Shown in pieces: positions 37,619-47,050 of a stretch of DNA of 64,000 nt. Position 1 is the stretch's first letter. Every line of letters begins with the position of its first letter. Below the pieces are notes generated by a model. The model had not been told where the DNA came from, ran no database searches, and worked only from the letters and a program-made list of their open reading frames with translations. Source of the DNA: Ignavibacteriota bacterium (lineage in GTDB: Bacteria > Bacteroidota > Ignavibacteria > SZUA-365); contig JACRFB010000072.1 in NCBI GenBank assembly GCA_016218045.1, positions 62,001-126,000 of the forward strand, given 5' to 3'. Position numbers and translations under genes: made by a program.

Positions 37619-38604
37619 GCACTGGAACAAAAGGCACGAAATTCCGCAACGATTTTCCCGGCAAGGGCCGGCAGCTCCGCATCATGCGCCGCGTCGTACC
37701 AGCGCATTTCTGCTTCCCTCCGATACCATGTGCCCTGGCGTTTCGCAAAATTCCGCGTGTGCTGTTTGATCAGTTCGATCATGCGCTCGCGGCTGCTCTC
37801 TCCCGAGAGGTACGCGACAACCTCGGCGATACCTACAGCGTTCATCACCGTCCAGGCCGGATCGGCGCCGCTGCCGAGAGCCGCGCGCACTTCTTCCACC
37901 AGCCCCGCCGCGATCATCGAATCGACACGCTGGTCGATGCGCGCGTAGAGTATGCTGCGTTCCCACCGTATCCCGCACTGAAAGGGCGCTATCCCGGGTG
38001 CCTGCATCATTTCGCGTCGCACTTGGGAGTATGGACGGCCGGTGGCACGGCACACTGCCAGCGCGCGCACGAGACGCGGATGATTCGTCATAGGTACGGA
38101 TGGGGCTCCGTCCGGATCGAGGCGCTGCAATTCCTGATAGAGGAGAAGCGGACCTTTTTCCCGCAATTCACTTTCGAGCTTTTCGCGCTCCGCCTTGCTC
38201 GCGGCTTCATCGTCGTCGAATATGCCGTTTAGCAGGACACGAATGTACAATCCGGTACCACCGGCAACGACGGGGATTCTCCCGCGCGCAGTGATCTCCG
38301 CTATCGCCTCGTGGGCATCGCGGAAAAACGCACCCGCCGTGTATGTGTGCGAAATGGGGACGCAGCCCAGCAGATGGTGCGGCACGCGGGCCACTTCTTC
38401 CGGCGATGGTTTCGCCGTGGCAATGGCGAGTCCTTCATACACTTGCCGCGAATCGGCACAGATGATCTCCCCACCCAGAATCTCCGCGCATGCCAGGGCC
38501 ACGGTCGTTTTACCGGAGGCGGTGGGGCCCGCGATGACGAGCACGGGATGCGCTCGGGGCGCCACCGGCGCCGGGAGGTCTTCGGGCGGCAATCCCGTCA
38601 CCAT
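37606..38604 (-). CDS. miaA: tRNA dimethylallyltransferase
   Basis: The 332-residue enzyme adds a dimethylallyl group to A37 of tRNAs reading UNN codons. It has the P-loop G-P-T-A-S-G-K-T, D-S-R-Q-V-Y and the G-G-T-G-L-Y-I motif, and the late R-Q-G-T-W-Y-R segment. About 20 residues precede the P-loop, slightly longer than usual. Its start overlaps the pcm end by 7 bp, so it is likely translated with pcm. Confidence 0.95.
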   Translation of the reverse strand: MVTGLPPEDLPAPVAPRAHPVLVIAGPTASGKTTVALACAEILGGEIICADSRQVYEGLAIATAKPSPEEVARVPHHLLGCVPISHTYTAGAFFRDAHEAIAEITARGRIPVVAGGTGLYIRVLLNGIFDDDEAASKAEREKLESELREKGPLLLYQELQRLDPDGAPSVPMTNHPRLVRALAVCRATGRPYSQVRREMMQAPGIAPFQCGIRWERSILYARIDQRVDSMIAAGLVEEVRAALGSGADPAWTVMNAVGIAEVVAYLSGESSRERMIELIKQHTRNFAKRQGTWYRREAEMRWYDAAHDAELPALAGKIVAEFRAFCSSARLP

Positions 38605-39239
38605 CCTTCCTTGCCGAGCAGGGGAACAAACTTGAAGCCCTGGTATTGCTGCGCGGAGACCTTGTCTCCCCTCTTCTCCACGCGCACCATGGTTTGTGTC
38701 GACTGGTCACCTACCGGCACTACGAGGATTCCACCGTCGGCGAGCTGTTTGACAAGTGACGGCGGCACATCGGGCGCGCCTGCCGTGACGATGATCTTGT
38801 TGTACGGCGCGAATTCGCTCCACCCGACAGTGCCGTCACCCGTCTTGGAGGCGATCGAATAGCGCATGGAATCAAACAGTCTGCGCGCGTCCTCCAGAAG
38901 GTCAAAATGCCTCTCGATGGTAAACACGCGGGCGCCCATTGCGGCCAGGACTGCCGCCTGATAGCCGCTGCCGGTTCCGATTTCGAGCACTTTGTCGCCG
39001 GCGCGGATCTCGAGCAGTTGTGTCATGAAGGCGACGGTGAAGGGCTGGGAAATCGTCTGATTGCAGGCGATCGGGAGGGCGCTGTCCTCGTACGCGCGCG
39101 TCTGCCACAATTCACCCACAAAAAGGTGCCGCGGCACGTCGCCGATGGCTTTCAGGACCTTCGGATCCGATATTCCTCTTCCCGCGAGAGCACGCACGAG
39201 CTCCGCTCTTTCCTCGTCGAACCTTCTGCTGAATGCCAT
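38598..39239 (-). CDS. pcm: Protein-L-isoaspartate O-methyltransferase
   Basis: The ATG at 39239 gives a 213-residue PIMT starting MAFSRRFDEERAELV. The motifs V-P-R-H-L-F-V, Q-T-I-S-Q-P-F-T-V-A-F-M and the SAM-binding V-L-E-I-G-T-G-S-G-Y-Q-A are clear. It repairs isoaspartyl damage in proteins. A frame reading back to 40172 through cdaA is a shadow. It is 5 bp downstream of cdaA and overlaps miaA. Confidence 0.96.
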   Translation of the reverse strand: MAFSRRFDEERAELVRALAGRGISDPKVLKAIGDVPRHLFVGELWQTRAYEDSALPIACNQTISQPFTVAFMTQLLEIRAGDKVLEIGTGSGYQAAVLAAMGARVFTIERHFDLLEDARRLFDSMRYSIASKTGDGTVGWSEFAPYNKIIVTAGAPDVPPSLVKQLADGGILVVPVGDQSTQTMVRVEKRGDKVSAQQYQGFKFVPLLGKEGW

Positions 39240-39244
39240 CTCGA

Positions 39245-40069
39245 TTAATCCCTGTCGAGCAGCGTCTCGGTTGTATCGGCCTCGCCGTCGGCATACGACG
39301 CGCGATCCACCACGTTCAGATGCCGTCGCAGCGACTCGCGCAGTTCCTGCGGCGACAGCCGGCGCACGAGACGCCCGTCGTGAGCCAGCGAGATGATGCC
39401 GGTTTCCTCCGACACGACAATGGCAACTACATCCGCCTGCTCGCTGATCCCCACGGCCGAACGATGGCGCATACCCATGATAAAGCCGTCGATGTGCAGC
39501 GTGGCGGTGAGCGGCAGCGTGCAACGCGCGGCTTCCACGAGTCGCCCGGTCACAACCACCGCGCCGTCGTGCAGCGGGGCCTTGGGATTGAAGATCGAGA
39601 GCAGGAGCTGCTTGCTCAGCTCTGCGCGGAGCGGCACGCCTGTTTCGATGATCATGCGTATGCCGGTGGTGCGCGTGAGCACGATAAGGGCGCCGATCTG
39701 TCGCTGCGACATCTCCTCGCACGCTTCCACGACCTCGTCGATGGTTTCGCCCAGACTGTATCGGAACAATCGCGACATCATTCTCCCCTGCCCCACCATC
39801 AGCAGCAGGCGCCGCAATTCGGGCTGGAAAAGGATGATGAAGGCGATGACCCAGAGATCGGTGATGGTGCGCAATATCCACGATATCGCCTGCAGATTCA
39901 GCGCCCGGGCCACGAAGGAACCCGCGATGATAACGAGCAGACCGAGGAATATCTGCACCGCGATGGTTCCGCGCATCGCGCGGTACAGGCGGTAGAACAC
40001 GAAGGTGACGGCGAGGATGTCGAGCACATCCGTCCACTGCACTTCGAGGAACCAGAGTCTGAACAGCAT
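39245..40069 (-). CDS. cdaA: Diadenylate cyclase CdaA
   Basis: The 274-residue protein has three N-terminal membrane segments (about 13-30, 35-57 and 62-81) and a cytoplasmic DAC domain with the two catalytic motifs D-G-A (168-170) and R-H-R-S-A (201-205), so it should make c-di-AMP from two ATP. The start overlaps the folP stop in TGATG. The usual Firmicutes partners (cdaR/ybbR, glmM) are absent; the folP neighbour is the pattern I associate with Bacteroidota and relatives. Confidence 0.96.
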   Translation of the reverse strand: MLFRLWFLEVQWTDVLDILAVTFVFYRLYRAMRGTIAVQIFLGLLVIIAGSFVARALNLQAISWILRTITDLWVIAFIILFQPELRRLLLMVGQGRMMSRLFRYSLGETIDEVVEACEEMSQRQIGALIVLTRTTGIRMIIETGVPLRAELSKQLLLSIFNPKAPLHDGAVVVTGRLVEAARCTLPLTATLHIDGFIMGMRHRSAVGISEQADVVAIVVSEETGIISLAHDGRLVRRLSPQELRESLRRHLNVVDRASYADGEADTTETLLDRD

Positions 40070-40881
40070 CAGGCGGCCTCTGCGAGTAATGCGTCTTCGA
40101 CAAGAAGTGCATCGCGCACAGCGCGTACATCGTGCACCCGCAGCATGCGTGCGCCGTTTCTTCGCGCCACAAGACAGCTCGCGATAGTACCTGGGAGGCG
40201 TTCGCCTACCTCGCGCCCGGTGATGGCACCGAGGAAGCGTTTTCGCGAGGTTCCTACAAGAATGGGTCGGCCGATGGCGGCAAGACGTTCGATATTCCGC
40301 AGCAGCGCGAGGTTGTCCTCGAGCCGCTTTCCGAAGCCGATGCCGGGATCGAGCCAGACATCCGTAATGCCCGCTTCGGCGCAGACGGCGAGCCGATCGC
40401 GAAAAAAGGCCTCAACTTCTGATACGACATCGGCGTACCGCGGATCGTCCTGCATCGTTCCGGGTTCGCCCTTCATGTGCATGAGCACGAGAGCCGTACC
40501 GCGTGCAGCGACTACATCAACCATGCGCCGGTCGTAGCGGAGAGCGCTGACGTCGTTGATGATCCGCGCACCCGCACGTGTCGCCTCGTCGGCAACGACA
40601 GCCTTGCGTGTATCGACGGAGATCGGAACGTCGGAGTGGCGCGACAGTCCTTCCACGACAGGAATAACCCGTCGCAATTCCTCGTCGACCGACACATCCT
40701 GCGCGCCAGGCCGTGTGGACTCCCCTCCGACATCCAGCACATCCGCGCCGTCCTCTGCCAACAACAGCCCGTGTTCCACCGCGGATTCAACACTCTGAAG
40801 GCGGCCGCCATCCGAAAATGAATCCGGTGTGACGTTCACGATTCCCATAAGAAGGCAGCGGTTGGAGGAAGATGAAATCAT
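40069..40881 (-). CDS. folP: Dihydropteroate synthase
   Basis: The 270-residue TIM-barrel enzyme joins pABA to the pterin in folate synthesis and is the sulfonamide target. Motifs: M-G-I-V-N-V-T-P-D-S-F-S-D-G-G, D-V-G-G-E-S-T-R-P-G, S-V-D-T-R-K, H-M-K-G-E-P-G-T-M and the pterin/PPi-binding T-S-R-K-R-F. The first ATG (40881) supplies the short N-terminus needed before the first strand, although it lacks a clear Shine-Dalgarno. It is the first gene of the folP-cdaA-pcm-miaA operon. Confidence 0.96.
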   Translation of the reverse strand: MISSSSNRCLLMGIVNVTPDSFSDGGRLQSVESAVEHGLLLAEDGADVLDVGGESTRPGAQDVSVDEELRRVIPVVEGLSRHSDVPISVDTRKAVVADEATRAGARIINDVSALRYDRRMVDVVAARGTALVLMHMKGEPGTMQDDPRYADVVSEVEAFFRDRLAVCAEAGITDVWLDPGIGFGKRLEDNLALLRNIERLAAIGRPILVGTSRKRFLGAITGREVGERLPGTIASCLVARRNGARMLRVHDVRAVRDALLVEDALLAEAA

Positions 40882-41142
40882 CTTTCAAGATTATGGAAAT
40901 TTTCGGGGAGAATCCAGCGGGGGAAGGGGGACGGGGGACGGGGGACGAGGGACGGAGGAGTAGGGAAGAGAGAGTTGGGAGAGGGGCGGGCGACACAGAG
41001 CTTACATTTTTCTACCTTCCCGCCTCGCGACTTTCCACGTGGCCACCGTGCTACCTTCCACTTGTCCACATTGCTACCTTGCATTTGGTCACGTGAAAAC
41101 GTGTGACGTGTGACGTGTGATGTGCGATGTGTGACGAGGGAG
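40882..41142. repeat. Composite tandem-repeat block between folP and a T9SS gene
   Basis: This gene-free stretch is largely built of short tandem arrays. Five heptamers of consensus GGGACGG occupy 40921-40955 and decay into purine-rich DNA to about 40990. Three 23-bp units lie at 41031-41053, 41054-41076 and 41077-41099 (the first two identical at 18 positions). Five to six heptamers of consensus CGTGTGA occupy 41100-41141. No protein-coding frame is convincing. The folP promoter must lie within or beside it, but no good match is visible. Confidence 0.85.
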
Positions 41143-41172
41143 AAAAAAAACGGCCCGCGAGATGCGGGCCGT
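41143..41172 (-). terminator. Intrinsic terminator of the P-domain T9SS gene
   Basis: A perfect 9-bp stem (ACGGCCCGC/GCGGGCCGT, loop of 5) is followed on the minus strand by eight U. It lies 26 bp after the stop of the gene ending at 41199. Confidence 0.9.
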
Positions 41173-41198
41173 GTGAAGAAATACGAGAGCTACGAGAA

Positions 41199-43982
41199 TC
41201 AGCGCGCGAGCACCATACGCTTGGTGGCACTGAACGGAGCCGTGCCATCAGCCGGAGCCGCGTCGAAGCGGTAGAGATAGATGCCGCTTGCGACGGATTC
41301 GCGGGCGGTTGTCATGCCGTCCCAGGTCACATTGTACACGCCGGCCTTTTGTGTGCCCTGCGCGAGTGTCGCGATCTCACGACCGAGCAGATCCATCACG
41401 CGGATGGTGACCTGCGCATCCTTCGGGAGATTGTATGCAATGTTTGTGGTCGGATTGAACGGATTCGGATAGTTCTGTGTGAGTTCGAACTCGCTCGGAG
41501 TGCTGATCCTCTCCACGACAGGACGCGGAGCAAGCGACTTGCGCGGAACAATCGACACGATGGAGATGTCGTTGATGCGCGCTGCTTCGACACTGATGTC
41601 TTTCGACGTGGCGAACGAGAGCGGACGGTTGCTGATGTCGGCCTTCGGGAGAGCGGAAATCGCCGCGAGACGCACCTTCAGGTCATCAAATGCCGCCCCG
41701 ATATTACGCGCGTTCTCGTCGATTTCCTGCTGAGTTTTACCCATGGCGAGGGACGCCGGATTCTCGGCGAGCCGCGCCACTTCTTCACTGAGCTGATACG
41801 CGGGCTGCGTGAAGGTCTGCTGCTGCACGTACGCGCGATTCACCGCGTCGAGTTCGTTCGGTGTCGCAACTGCGGAATACACGGACGTGAGCACGTCACC
41901 GCTGTACGCATTGTTCGGAAGAACCATGAACTCGTTGCCGTCGATCGATGCAAACGCGCGGGCGCTTGCGGCTTCGGTCTGCGACATGCCGCCGATCCAC
42001 AGGACGCGGCCCGAGGAAGGCAGTCCGCTCGCGACTGGAGCAAATTCCACGGTGTTGCCGGTCGCTTCGAACGACGCTGTAATGCGGTCGCGAAGGTCCG
42101 GAGCAATGGTGCCGTTGTGCAGGACGATCACAGGCGCGAATGTCTTGTTGTACGTCCGCATGTAGATGTTGTTCGTCAGGTTCTCATCGTCCGAACGCTC
42201 GATCACAACCTTCACCGTATAGGCACCGGCGGCGAGTCCGGGGAAATCGTCGAAGTCGACTGTGGCAGTGTACGGGGCGTTCTGGAGGTAGACGCGGCGT
42301 TCGGAGAAGCCGACAGTCTGTCCCGTCGAATTACGGATGATGTACACCTTGCCGATGGTGATCAGGTTCGGCAGATTCGGGTGATGCGCGTAGGAGCCGA
42401 AGGTGACGCGCGGCTTGAAGCTCGAGAGCATCTCGATCTTTTTCACACCGACATCGGAACCGAGAATGAAATTGGGACGGATCATCTTCACGCTGAAGTA
42501 GCGGAAGTCCTCGGGATACCAGTTCAATCCTCCGTTCGGCGAGAAAAATTCCGCACCGAAACCGGAGAGTTTGCTGAAACCGCCTTCCGGATCGAAGGGG
42601 CTGCCTTCCTGCGTGACACCCATTCCGACGCCGCCGATTGTCGGCGCCACGGCGGTGCAGATTCCGAACGCATACGTGCCTGCGGGGAGTGTAACCGGCG
42701 TGTTGAACGCATACGTCACCCACTTGCCACCCTGCTCCGGAAGCGGATCGATACCATTACCGGCAACCGCAAGAGCGGTGTTGTTGGGAATGCCCCCGGT
42801 TGTGCCCGTGACCGCAACGAGGATGCGTGCAGGCGATCCCGCGGGCTCGAGCTCCACATCCGTGCTGTGCCAGATGTCGATGCTCGTAAGCTTCTGCTCG
42901 GCCGCGATCGTGTACACACTCATATCGCATTCGCTCTGCGGGATGTTGTACTTGTTCGTCGACTCGCCGTTGTCGTACGCGAGGGTACCAGGTGTGATCT
43001 GTGTTTCAAGAGTGACGTAATTGTCGTCGCGTGTCATGAAAAGGTCGCCGCGCTGATATATCGCGCTGGCCAGATTCAACATACCAGTCTGCTCGCCGGT
43101 CGGCCATGTGCCGCTCATGTTATAGCGGTTCGGCGCGAGGTTGTAATCAAAAGATGACTGCCCGTTCACGGTGCCGTTGGGCAGCTTCTGCGTGATGTTG
43201 AACTTTGTATCGGACTGCAGTTTCGAATTCTGAATTGCCCAGAGGTAGCGGAGCTGCCTGTTCTGCGGACGCCAGCCGTGTATGCTGTACGGGAACCACG
43301 CGCCGGGCGCATACGCAGTCACATCGTCGACGAAAGGAACCGGATAACGTGGCATGGTCACGGTACCGCAATTGAGGAGGAAATTGATATCCCAGCCCCA
43401 GCGCACGTCCTTGTACTTGCCATAGCGGTTAAAAATAAGGCCCCACTGCTCGAGCACGCCCGTGATGCCGTTGCCGACCGCATCATAGACCTGGATCGTC
43501 CAGGTGCCCGTGGCGATGACATTCACACCGGTGGTGAAACGCTGCTCGGGCTGATAGACGCCGTGGAACCGCGCGGTTGGTACGCCTGCGACAGGGATGC
43601 CGGGGATGGCGTCCGTCGCGGCGGGTGCCGTTGTGCACGGGAACGGCGTGGAGGTCATGTCGAAGACTGTGTTTGAGTAGTCGTCGTAGGAGCCGCCATT
43701 GAACTGCGAAAGAATATAGGAACCGGATGGAGTCACAAGCACGATGCGCAGATCGGCGGTGTTCGCGTGGTCGATGTCCACCATGACCTGCAAATCCATG
43801 ACGCTGAACATGTCGGGAATATCGATGGAGCTTTGCGCCGTCATAAGGTCGTTGATGGGAACCGGCGTGGTTCTCCAGTACTCCCACGGCGGTGTGCCTG
43901 GTCCGCCGGTCTGCGCAGCGAGTGGCGCCACCGCGGCAGTACTCAGTGCGAGGAGCAAGAGAAACAGTCGAACTGGTTTCAT
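41199..43982 (-). CDS. T9SS-exported protein with proprotein-convertase P domain
   Basis: The ATG at 43982, behind AGGAGGG, gives a 927-residue protein with a signal peptide (R-L-F-L-L-L-L-A-L-S-T-A-A-V-A-P-L-A-A-Q). Residues about 45-190 form a P/homo-B domain (V-D-I-D-H-A-N-T-A-D-L-R-I-V-L-V-T-P-S-G). The middle has no family I recognise. The last ~80 residues are a type A sorting domain (N-Y-P-N-P-F-N-P-T-T ... D-L-L-G-R-E ... G-I-Y-L-Y-R-F) that routes it through type IX secretion. P domains usually accompany a subtilisin-like protease, but no protease catalytic motif is visible here. Confidence 0.9.
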   Translation of the reverse strand: MKPVRLFLLLLALSTAAVAPLAAQTGGPGTPPWEYWRTTPVPINDLMTAQSSIDIPDMFSVMDLQVMVDIDHANTADLRIVLVTPSGSYILSQFNGGSYDDYSNTVFDMTSTPFPCTTAPAATDAIPGIPVAGVPTARFHGVYQPEQRFTTGVNVIATGTWTIQVYDAVGNGITGVLEQWGLIFNRYGKYKDVRWGWDINFLLNCGTVTMPRYPVPFVDDVTAYAPGAWFPYSIHGWRPQNRQLRYLWAIQNSKLQSDTKFNITQKLPNGTVNGQSSFDYNLAPNRYNMSGTWPTGEQTGMLNLASAIYQRGDLFMTRDDNYVTLETQITPGTLAYDNGESTNKYNIPQSECDMSVYTIAAEQKLTSIDIWHSTDVELEPAGSPARILVAVTGTTGGIPNNTALAVAGNGIDPLPEQGGKWVTYAFNTPVTLPAGTYAFGICTAVAPTIGGVGMGVTQEGSPFDPEGGFSKLSGFGAEFFSPNGGLNWYPEDFRYFSVKMIRPNFILGSDVGVKKIEMLSSFKPRVTFGSYAHHPNLPNLITIGKVYIIRNSTGQTVGFSERRVYLQNAPYTATVDFDDFPGLAAGAYTVKVVIERSDDENLTNNIYMRTYNKTFAPVIVLHNGTIAPDLRDRITASFEATGNTVEFAPVASGLPSSGRVLWIGGMSQTEAASARAFASIDGNEFMVLPNNAYSGDVLTSVYSAVATPNELDAVNRAYVQQQTFTQPAYQLSEEVARLAENPASLAMGKTQQEIDENARNIGAAFDDLKVRLAAISALPKADISNRPLSFATSKDISVEAARINDISIVSIVPRKSLAPRPVVERISTPSEFELTQNYPNPFNPTTNIAYNLPKDAQVTIRVMDLLGREIATLAQGTQKAGVYNVTWDGMTTARESVASGIYLYRFDAAPADGTAPFSATKRMVLAR

Positions 43983-44050
43983 GAAACCCTCCTGAGGTAA
44001 GGAAAAAGAGATGGAACTATCGTTCCGAGATATGCGGGAGTAATGCATGG

Positions 44051-44079
44051 AAGCTACTTATTCATGGGGGGAAAGTCAA
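44051..44079 (-). promoter_or_regulatory. Promoter of the P-domain T9SS gene
   Basis: TTGACT (44074-44079) and TAGCTT (44051-44056) are 17 bp apart on the minus strand, giving a leader of about 60 nt to the ATG at 43982. Confidence 0.6.
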
Positions 44080-44173
44080 GCAAAAGAGGACACGAAACAC
44101 CGTTATCCGCGTGAAGATCCGGCATCCTGCGGCCGAGCGCGGATGACGCGTGTGCAGCAGATATCAAGCGCGA

Positions 44174-44199
44174 AGGCGCCCTGCACACGCAGGGCGCCT
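44174..44199 (-). terminator. Stem-loop after the GEVED T9SS gene
   Basis: A perfect 11-bp stem with an ACAC/GTGT loop lies 25 bp past the stop at 44224. It has no U tract, so termination strength is uncertain. Confidence 0.55.
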
Positions 44200-44223
44200 C
44201 CGCAGCTTCGTGCTGCTCCACGA

Positions 44224-46857
44224 TTATTTGGACACGTTCATCCGTTTGGTGTCGGTAAATGTGCCCGCATCGAGACGGTAGAAGTACGCGCCACTCGGGA
44301 TCGTCGTGGCATCAAACGACACGTTGTACGAACCGGCCTGCTTGACTTCGTCGACGAGTGTCGTGACTTCACGCCACAACATGTCGTACACTTTCAGGCG
44401 CACGTGTACGGTCTGCGGCACGGCAAAACGGATCGATGTTGTCGGATTGAATGGATTCGGGTAGTTCTGCTCGAGTGCGAACACCTCGGGTGTCGAGGCT
44501 GCGACGAGTGTGATCGGCTGAGACACGATGTCGTTGCCTTCGCTGTCGACGGAAATCAGGCGATAGTAATACGTGCCGTCGTTCGAGAGCTTGTCGACAA
44601 ACGCGCACTGACCGTTGGCGCTCGACATGGTCGCTCCGGCATACTGCCAGGATGCTTCGTCGAGATTTGCATCGGTTGTGCGTTCAATCACCCACTCGTC
44701 CGCGCCGAGGCCGCGCGACGACCACTGCAGCACTGCATTCCGTGAAACACGGTCGTACATTGCCGTGGCCGACAGGGCGACATTCTTCGGGAACCAGGGC
44801 TGCGCCATCGAGAACACGCCCGCCAGCGAGGTAAGTCCGCTCACTTCGACGTAATAGCTGTTCGGATAGCTTGTGCCGCCGCGGTATGTCCAGGCGCCGT
44901 TGAGCACCATCTGCTGCCACACCGCGAGTGCGGCCTGGTTCGTGACCATCGGATACAGCTCGCCCGCGTTGTAGTAGAATCTCGCCGAGAGATTCGACAC
45001 CGAAGCCGAGGTCGACATACTGAAGTAGCGGCGTACGTAGCGGAGGCGCGAGAAGCCCTGCGGCATCGTGCACGTGGTGACGTTGAGAGTAAGCGAGGGG
45101 ATGGTGACAGAGCTCATGAGTTCCGCAACAACCTGACCGCTCGAATTCGTGAAGGCGGTCCATGTGGTGTTCACCGTCTTCGACTGCTGCACATTACCCG
45201 CCGGCTCTACCTCGATCTTGATCGTGAGCATGTACGGCGAATTCGACGCGGGGATACCGGTTACGCTGTTCACACCGGTCATCTGAATCGTGCGGAAGTA
45301 CGTGTTGCCGCTTGTCATGCCGTTGGTGTTCACGGAGAATGAGAGGTTTTGACCCTGTGATCCTGACGGCGTCGCGACAGTCACGTCTGGACTCATCGAG
45401 GTCGCCGTCCAGTTCAAGACGCCGCCGCCGAAATTGCCGCCGCTGTTGTTGATCATGACTTGTTTGTTATATGTGCCACCGGTAGTGCAGCCGACCTTGA
45501 TCAGGACGGGGTCGGTCGCGGGTGCGATGGCGACACGCGGGATCAGATCGTAGGTCACAGGCACATCTTTGTTGCCGGAGATGGCAGAGGAGAAGCGCAC
45601 GGTTCCGTTGTATGTGCCCGGTGTAATCGTTGTGGTCGTGATCGAGGTCGCAACCGTGCCAACACCCGTCCCGGATGTCGGGCTGATACTCATGAACACA
45701 GGCGACTGAATGGTGCTTCCGGTCCATGCAAACGACGTCGGCGAGGTGGAGACGTTGATATTCTGCGAGGCGGGCAATGGCGCTGTGTGTTCCGCCGAGA
45801 AGGTCAATGACGCGGGCGTCGCGTTGATGGTATTGCTGCCCGGCAGCACATTGACGGTGTAGTCTTCACACTCGCCGTAGCTGACCGTGCCGCAGGCCGG
45901 GGGATATCCGTAGTTGTACCATTCCGTTCGTATGCGCATGCGTGTCGGACCCGTAGCTGCAGTGGCGGGGATGGAAATGGGGACAACAAGCGTCTGCGAG
46001 ATGTTGAAATATCCGAGTGCATACGATTCGCCGGCGTCCGCGAAGCTGCCGTTCTGATTCCAATCGAACCACGCCATACCGTACTGCGGATTCGGACCCG
46101 ACGCGGTGACCGACAGATTATACGTCTGACCCACGATGACAGTCGTTGAGAGAGCGGTGTAGTTCGAATACTGCGGCATGGCATAACCGCTCGTGTTGTT
46201 GATCGTGTTAAACGTCACGTTGCCGATGCCCATACAACAGGCGCTACTGCCCGTTGCCGCGCAATAATTGAGGATCGGCGCCCCGTCGTCAACCACGACG
46301 TCGTCAATGGCGAGGTTGTTGTACCAATCGCTGTAGCCGTAAAACGCAACTTTAAAATTCGCGGTCTTGTATGCCGTGGGAATGCTGATACCATACTGCA
46401 CGAGTGCAGCCGAACCGGAGCTGATCGTGGCGAGAACTGCCCAGCTTGCACCTCCATCGCTGGATATCCGCACTTGGAGATATCCTGAATAAGTGTACTG
46501 ATCTCTGATCGCCCAGAACGTAAGACGCGGCTGAGTCGACGCGCTGATGTTGATGTTGGGTGACATCATCAGGGCGTTGTATCCCGATGAATAGATCCAC
46601 GCGTTATAAAACGCCATGTATGAACCGCTTTTCGGAAGAATCGTCTGGCCGGTATAATACATGTATGCACCGGTTGCACGCTCCCAGTAGGAGTTTGAAT
46701 TCGTGTACGACCACCCCGGAGGTGCGTTTGTCGTCCAACTGCCTTCAAAACCCTCAGTAAAATACGTTGCTCCGAATGCGCCACCCGCGAGGAGCGGAAC
46801 AAGCAACATCGCAAAGAGCAACGAGCGTTTGAGTGACCGTGTACCAAGCTTCATCAT
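44224..46857 (-). CDS. T9SS-exported adhesin-like protein with GEVED-type domain
   Basis: The first of two adjacent ATGs (46857), behind AGGAGGG, starts an 877-residue protein with a signal peptide (about 1-30). Residues about 30-195 resemble a secreted jelly-roll (MAM-like) module with Trp- and Tyr-rich strands. Residues about 255-335 match the GEVED pattern (F-D-W-N-Q-N-G-S-F-A-D-A-G-E ... G-E-C-E-D-Y-T-V). An Ig-like region follows, then a type A T9SS sorting domain (N-Y-P-N-P-F-N-P-T-T at about 795 onward). The frame extends to 47070 but that part lies in the promoter region. The likely role is surface adhesion or binding; no catalytic motif is seen. Confidence 0.85.
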   Translation of the reverse strand: MMKLGTRSLKRSLLFAMLLVPLLAGGAFGATYFTEGFEGSWTTNAPPGWSYTNSNSYWERATGAYMYYTGQTILPKSGSYMAFYNAWIYSSGYNALMMSPNINISASTQPRLTFWAIRDQYTYSGYLQVRISSDGGASWAVLATISSGSAALVQYGISIPTAYKTANFKVAFYGYSDWYNNLAIDDVVVDDGAPILNYCAATGSSACCMGIGNVTFNTINNTSGYAMPQYSNYTALSTTVIVGQTYNLSVTASGPNPQYGMAWFDWNQNGSFADAGESYALGYFNISQTLVVPISIPATAATGPTRMRIRTEWYNYGYPPACGTVSYGECEDYTVNVLPGSNTINATPASLTFSAEHTAPLPASQNINVSTSPTSFAWTGSTIQSPVFMSISPTSGTGVGTVATSITTTTITPGTYNGTVRFSSAISGNKDVPVTYDLIPRVAIAPATDPVLIKVGCTTGGTYNKQVMINNSGGNFGGGVLNWTATSMSPDVTVATPSGSQGQNLSFSVNTNGMTSGNTYFRTIQMTGVNSVTGIPASNSPYMLTIKIEVEPAGNVQQSKTVNTTWTAFTNSSGQVVAELMSSVTIPSLTLNVTTCTMPQGFSRLRYVRRYFSMSTSASVSNLSARFYYNAGELYPMVTNQAALAVWQQMVLNGAWTYRGGTSYPNSYYVEVSGLTSLAGVFSMAQPWFPKNVALSATAMYDRVSRNAVLQWSSRGLGADEWVIERTTDANLDEASWQYAGATMSSANGQCAFVDKLSNDGTYYYRLISVDSEGNDIVSQPITLVAASTPEVFALEQNYPNPFNPTTSIRFAVPQTVHVRLKVYDMLWREVTTLVDEVKQAGSYNVSFDATTIPSGAYFYRLDAGTFTDTKRMNVSK

Positions 46858-47050
46858 AAACCCTCCTGTAGGTGGATGAGTGTGGAATGAGACGCTAAAG
46901 TCGAAAGTCGGAAACGCGCGCCCGCGTGCAGCCGTTCCGCAGCAAGTGTGCTGAGATGAACGGGTCACATCACAAGCGGAAACAACATCCCGCCCGGCAG
47001 GAGCGGGAGACGCACTGTTGAAACGCGAAGGAAATGGAAATACGAGCAGA

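Noticed and set aside
38598-40172. A single 524-codon minus-strand frame covering pcm and cdaA
   Set aside because: Only the last 213 codons are PIMT; the rest lies out of frame across cdaA, which is itself a clear gene with its own catalytic motifs.
40921-41141. CRISPR array
   Set aside because: Units of 7 and 23 bp are directly adjacent with no unique spacers, and no cas gene is present.
41127-43157. A 676-codon plus-strand open frame opposite the P-domain T9SS gene
   Set aside because: It runs through the terminator and repeat block and lacks any domain; the minus-strand gene has a signal peptide, a P domain and a sorting domain.
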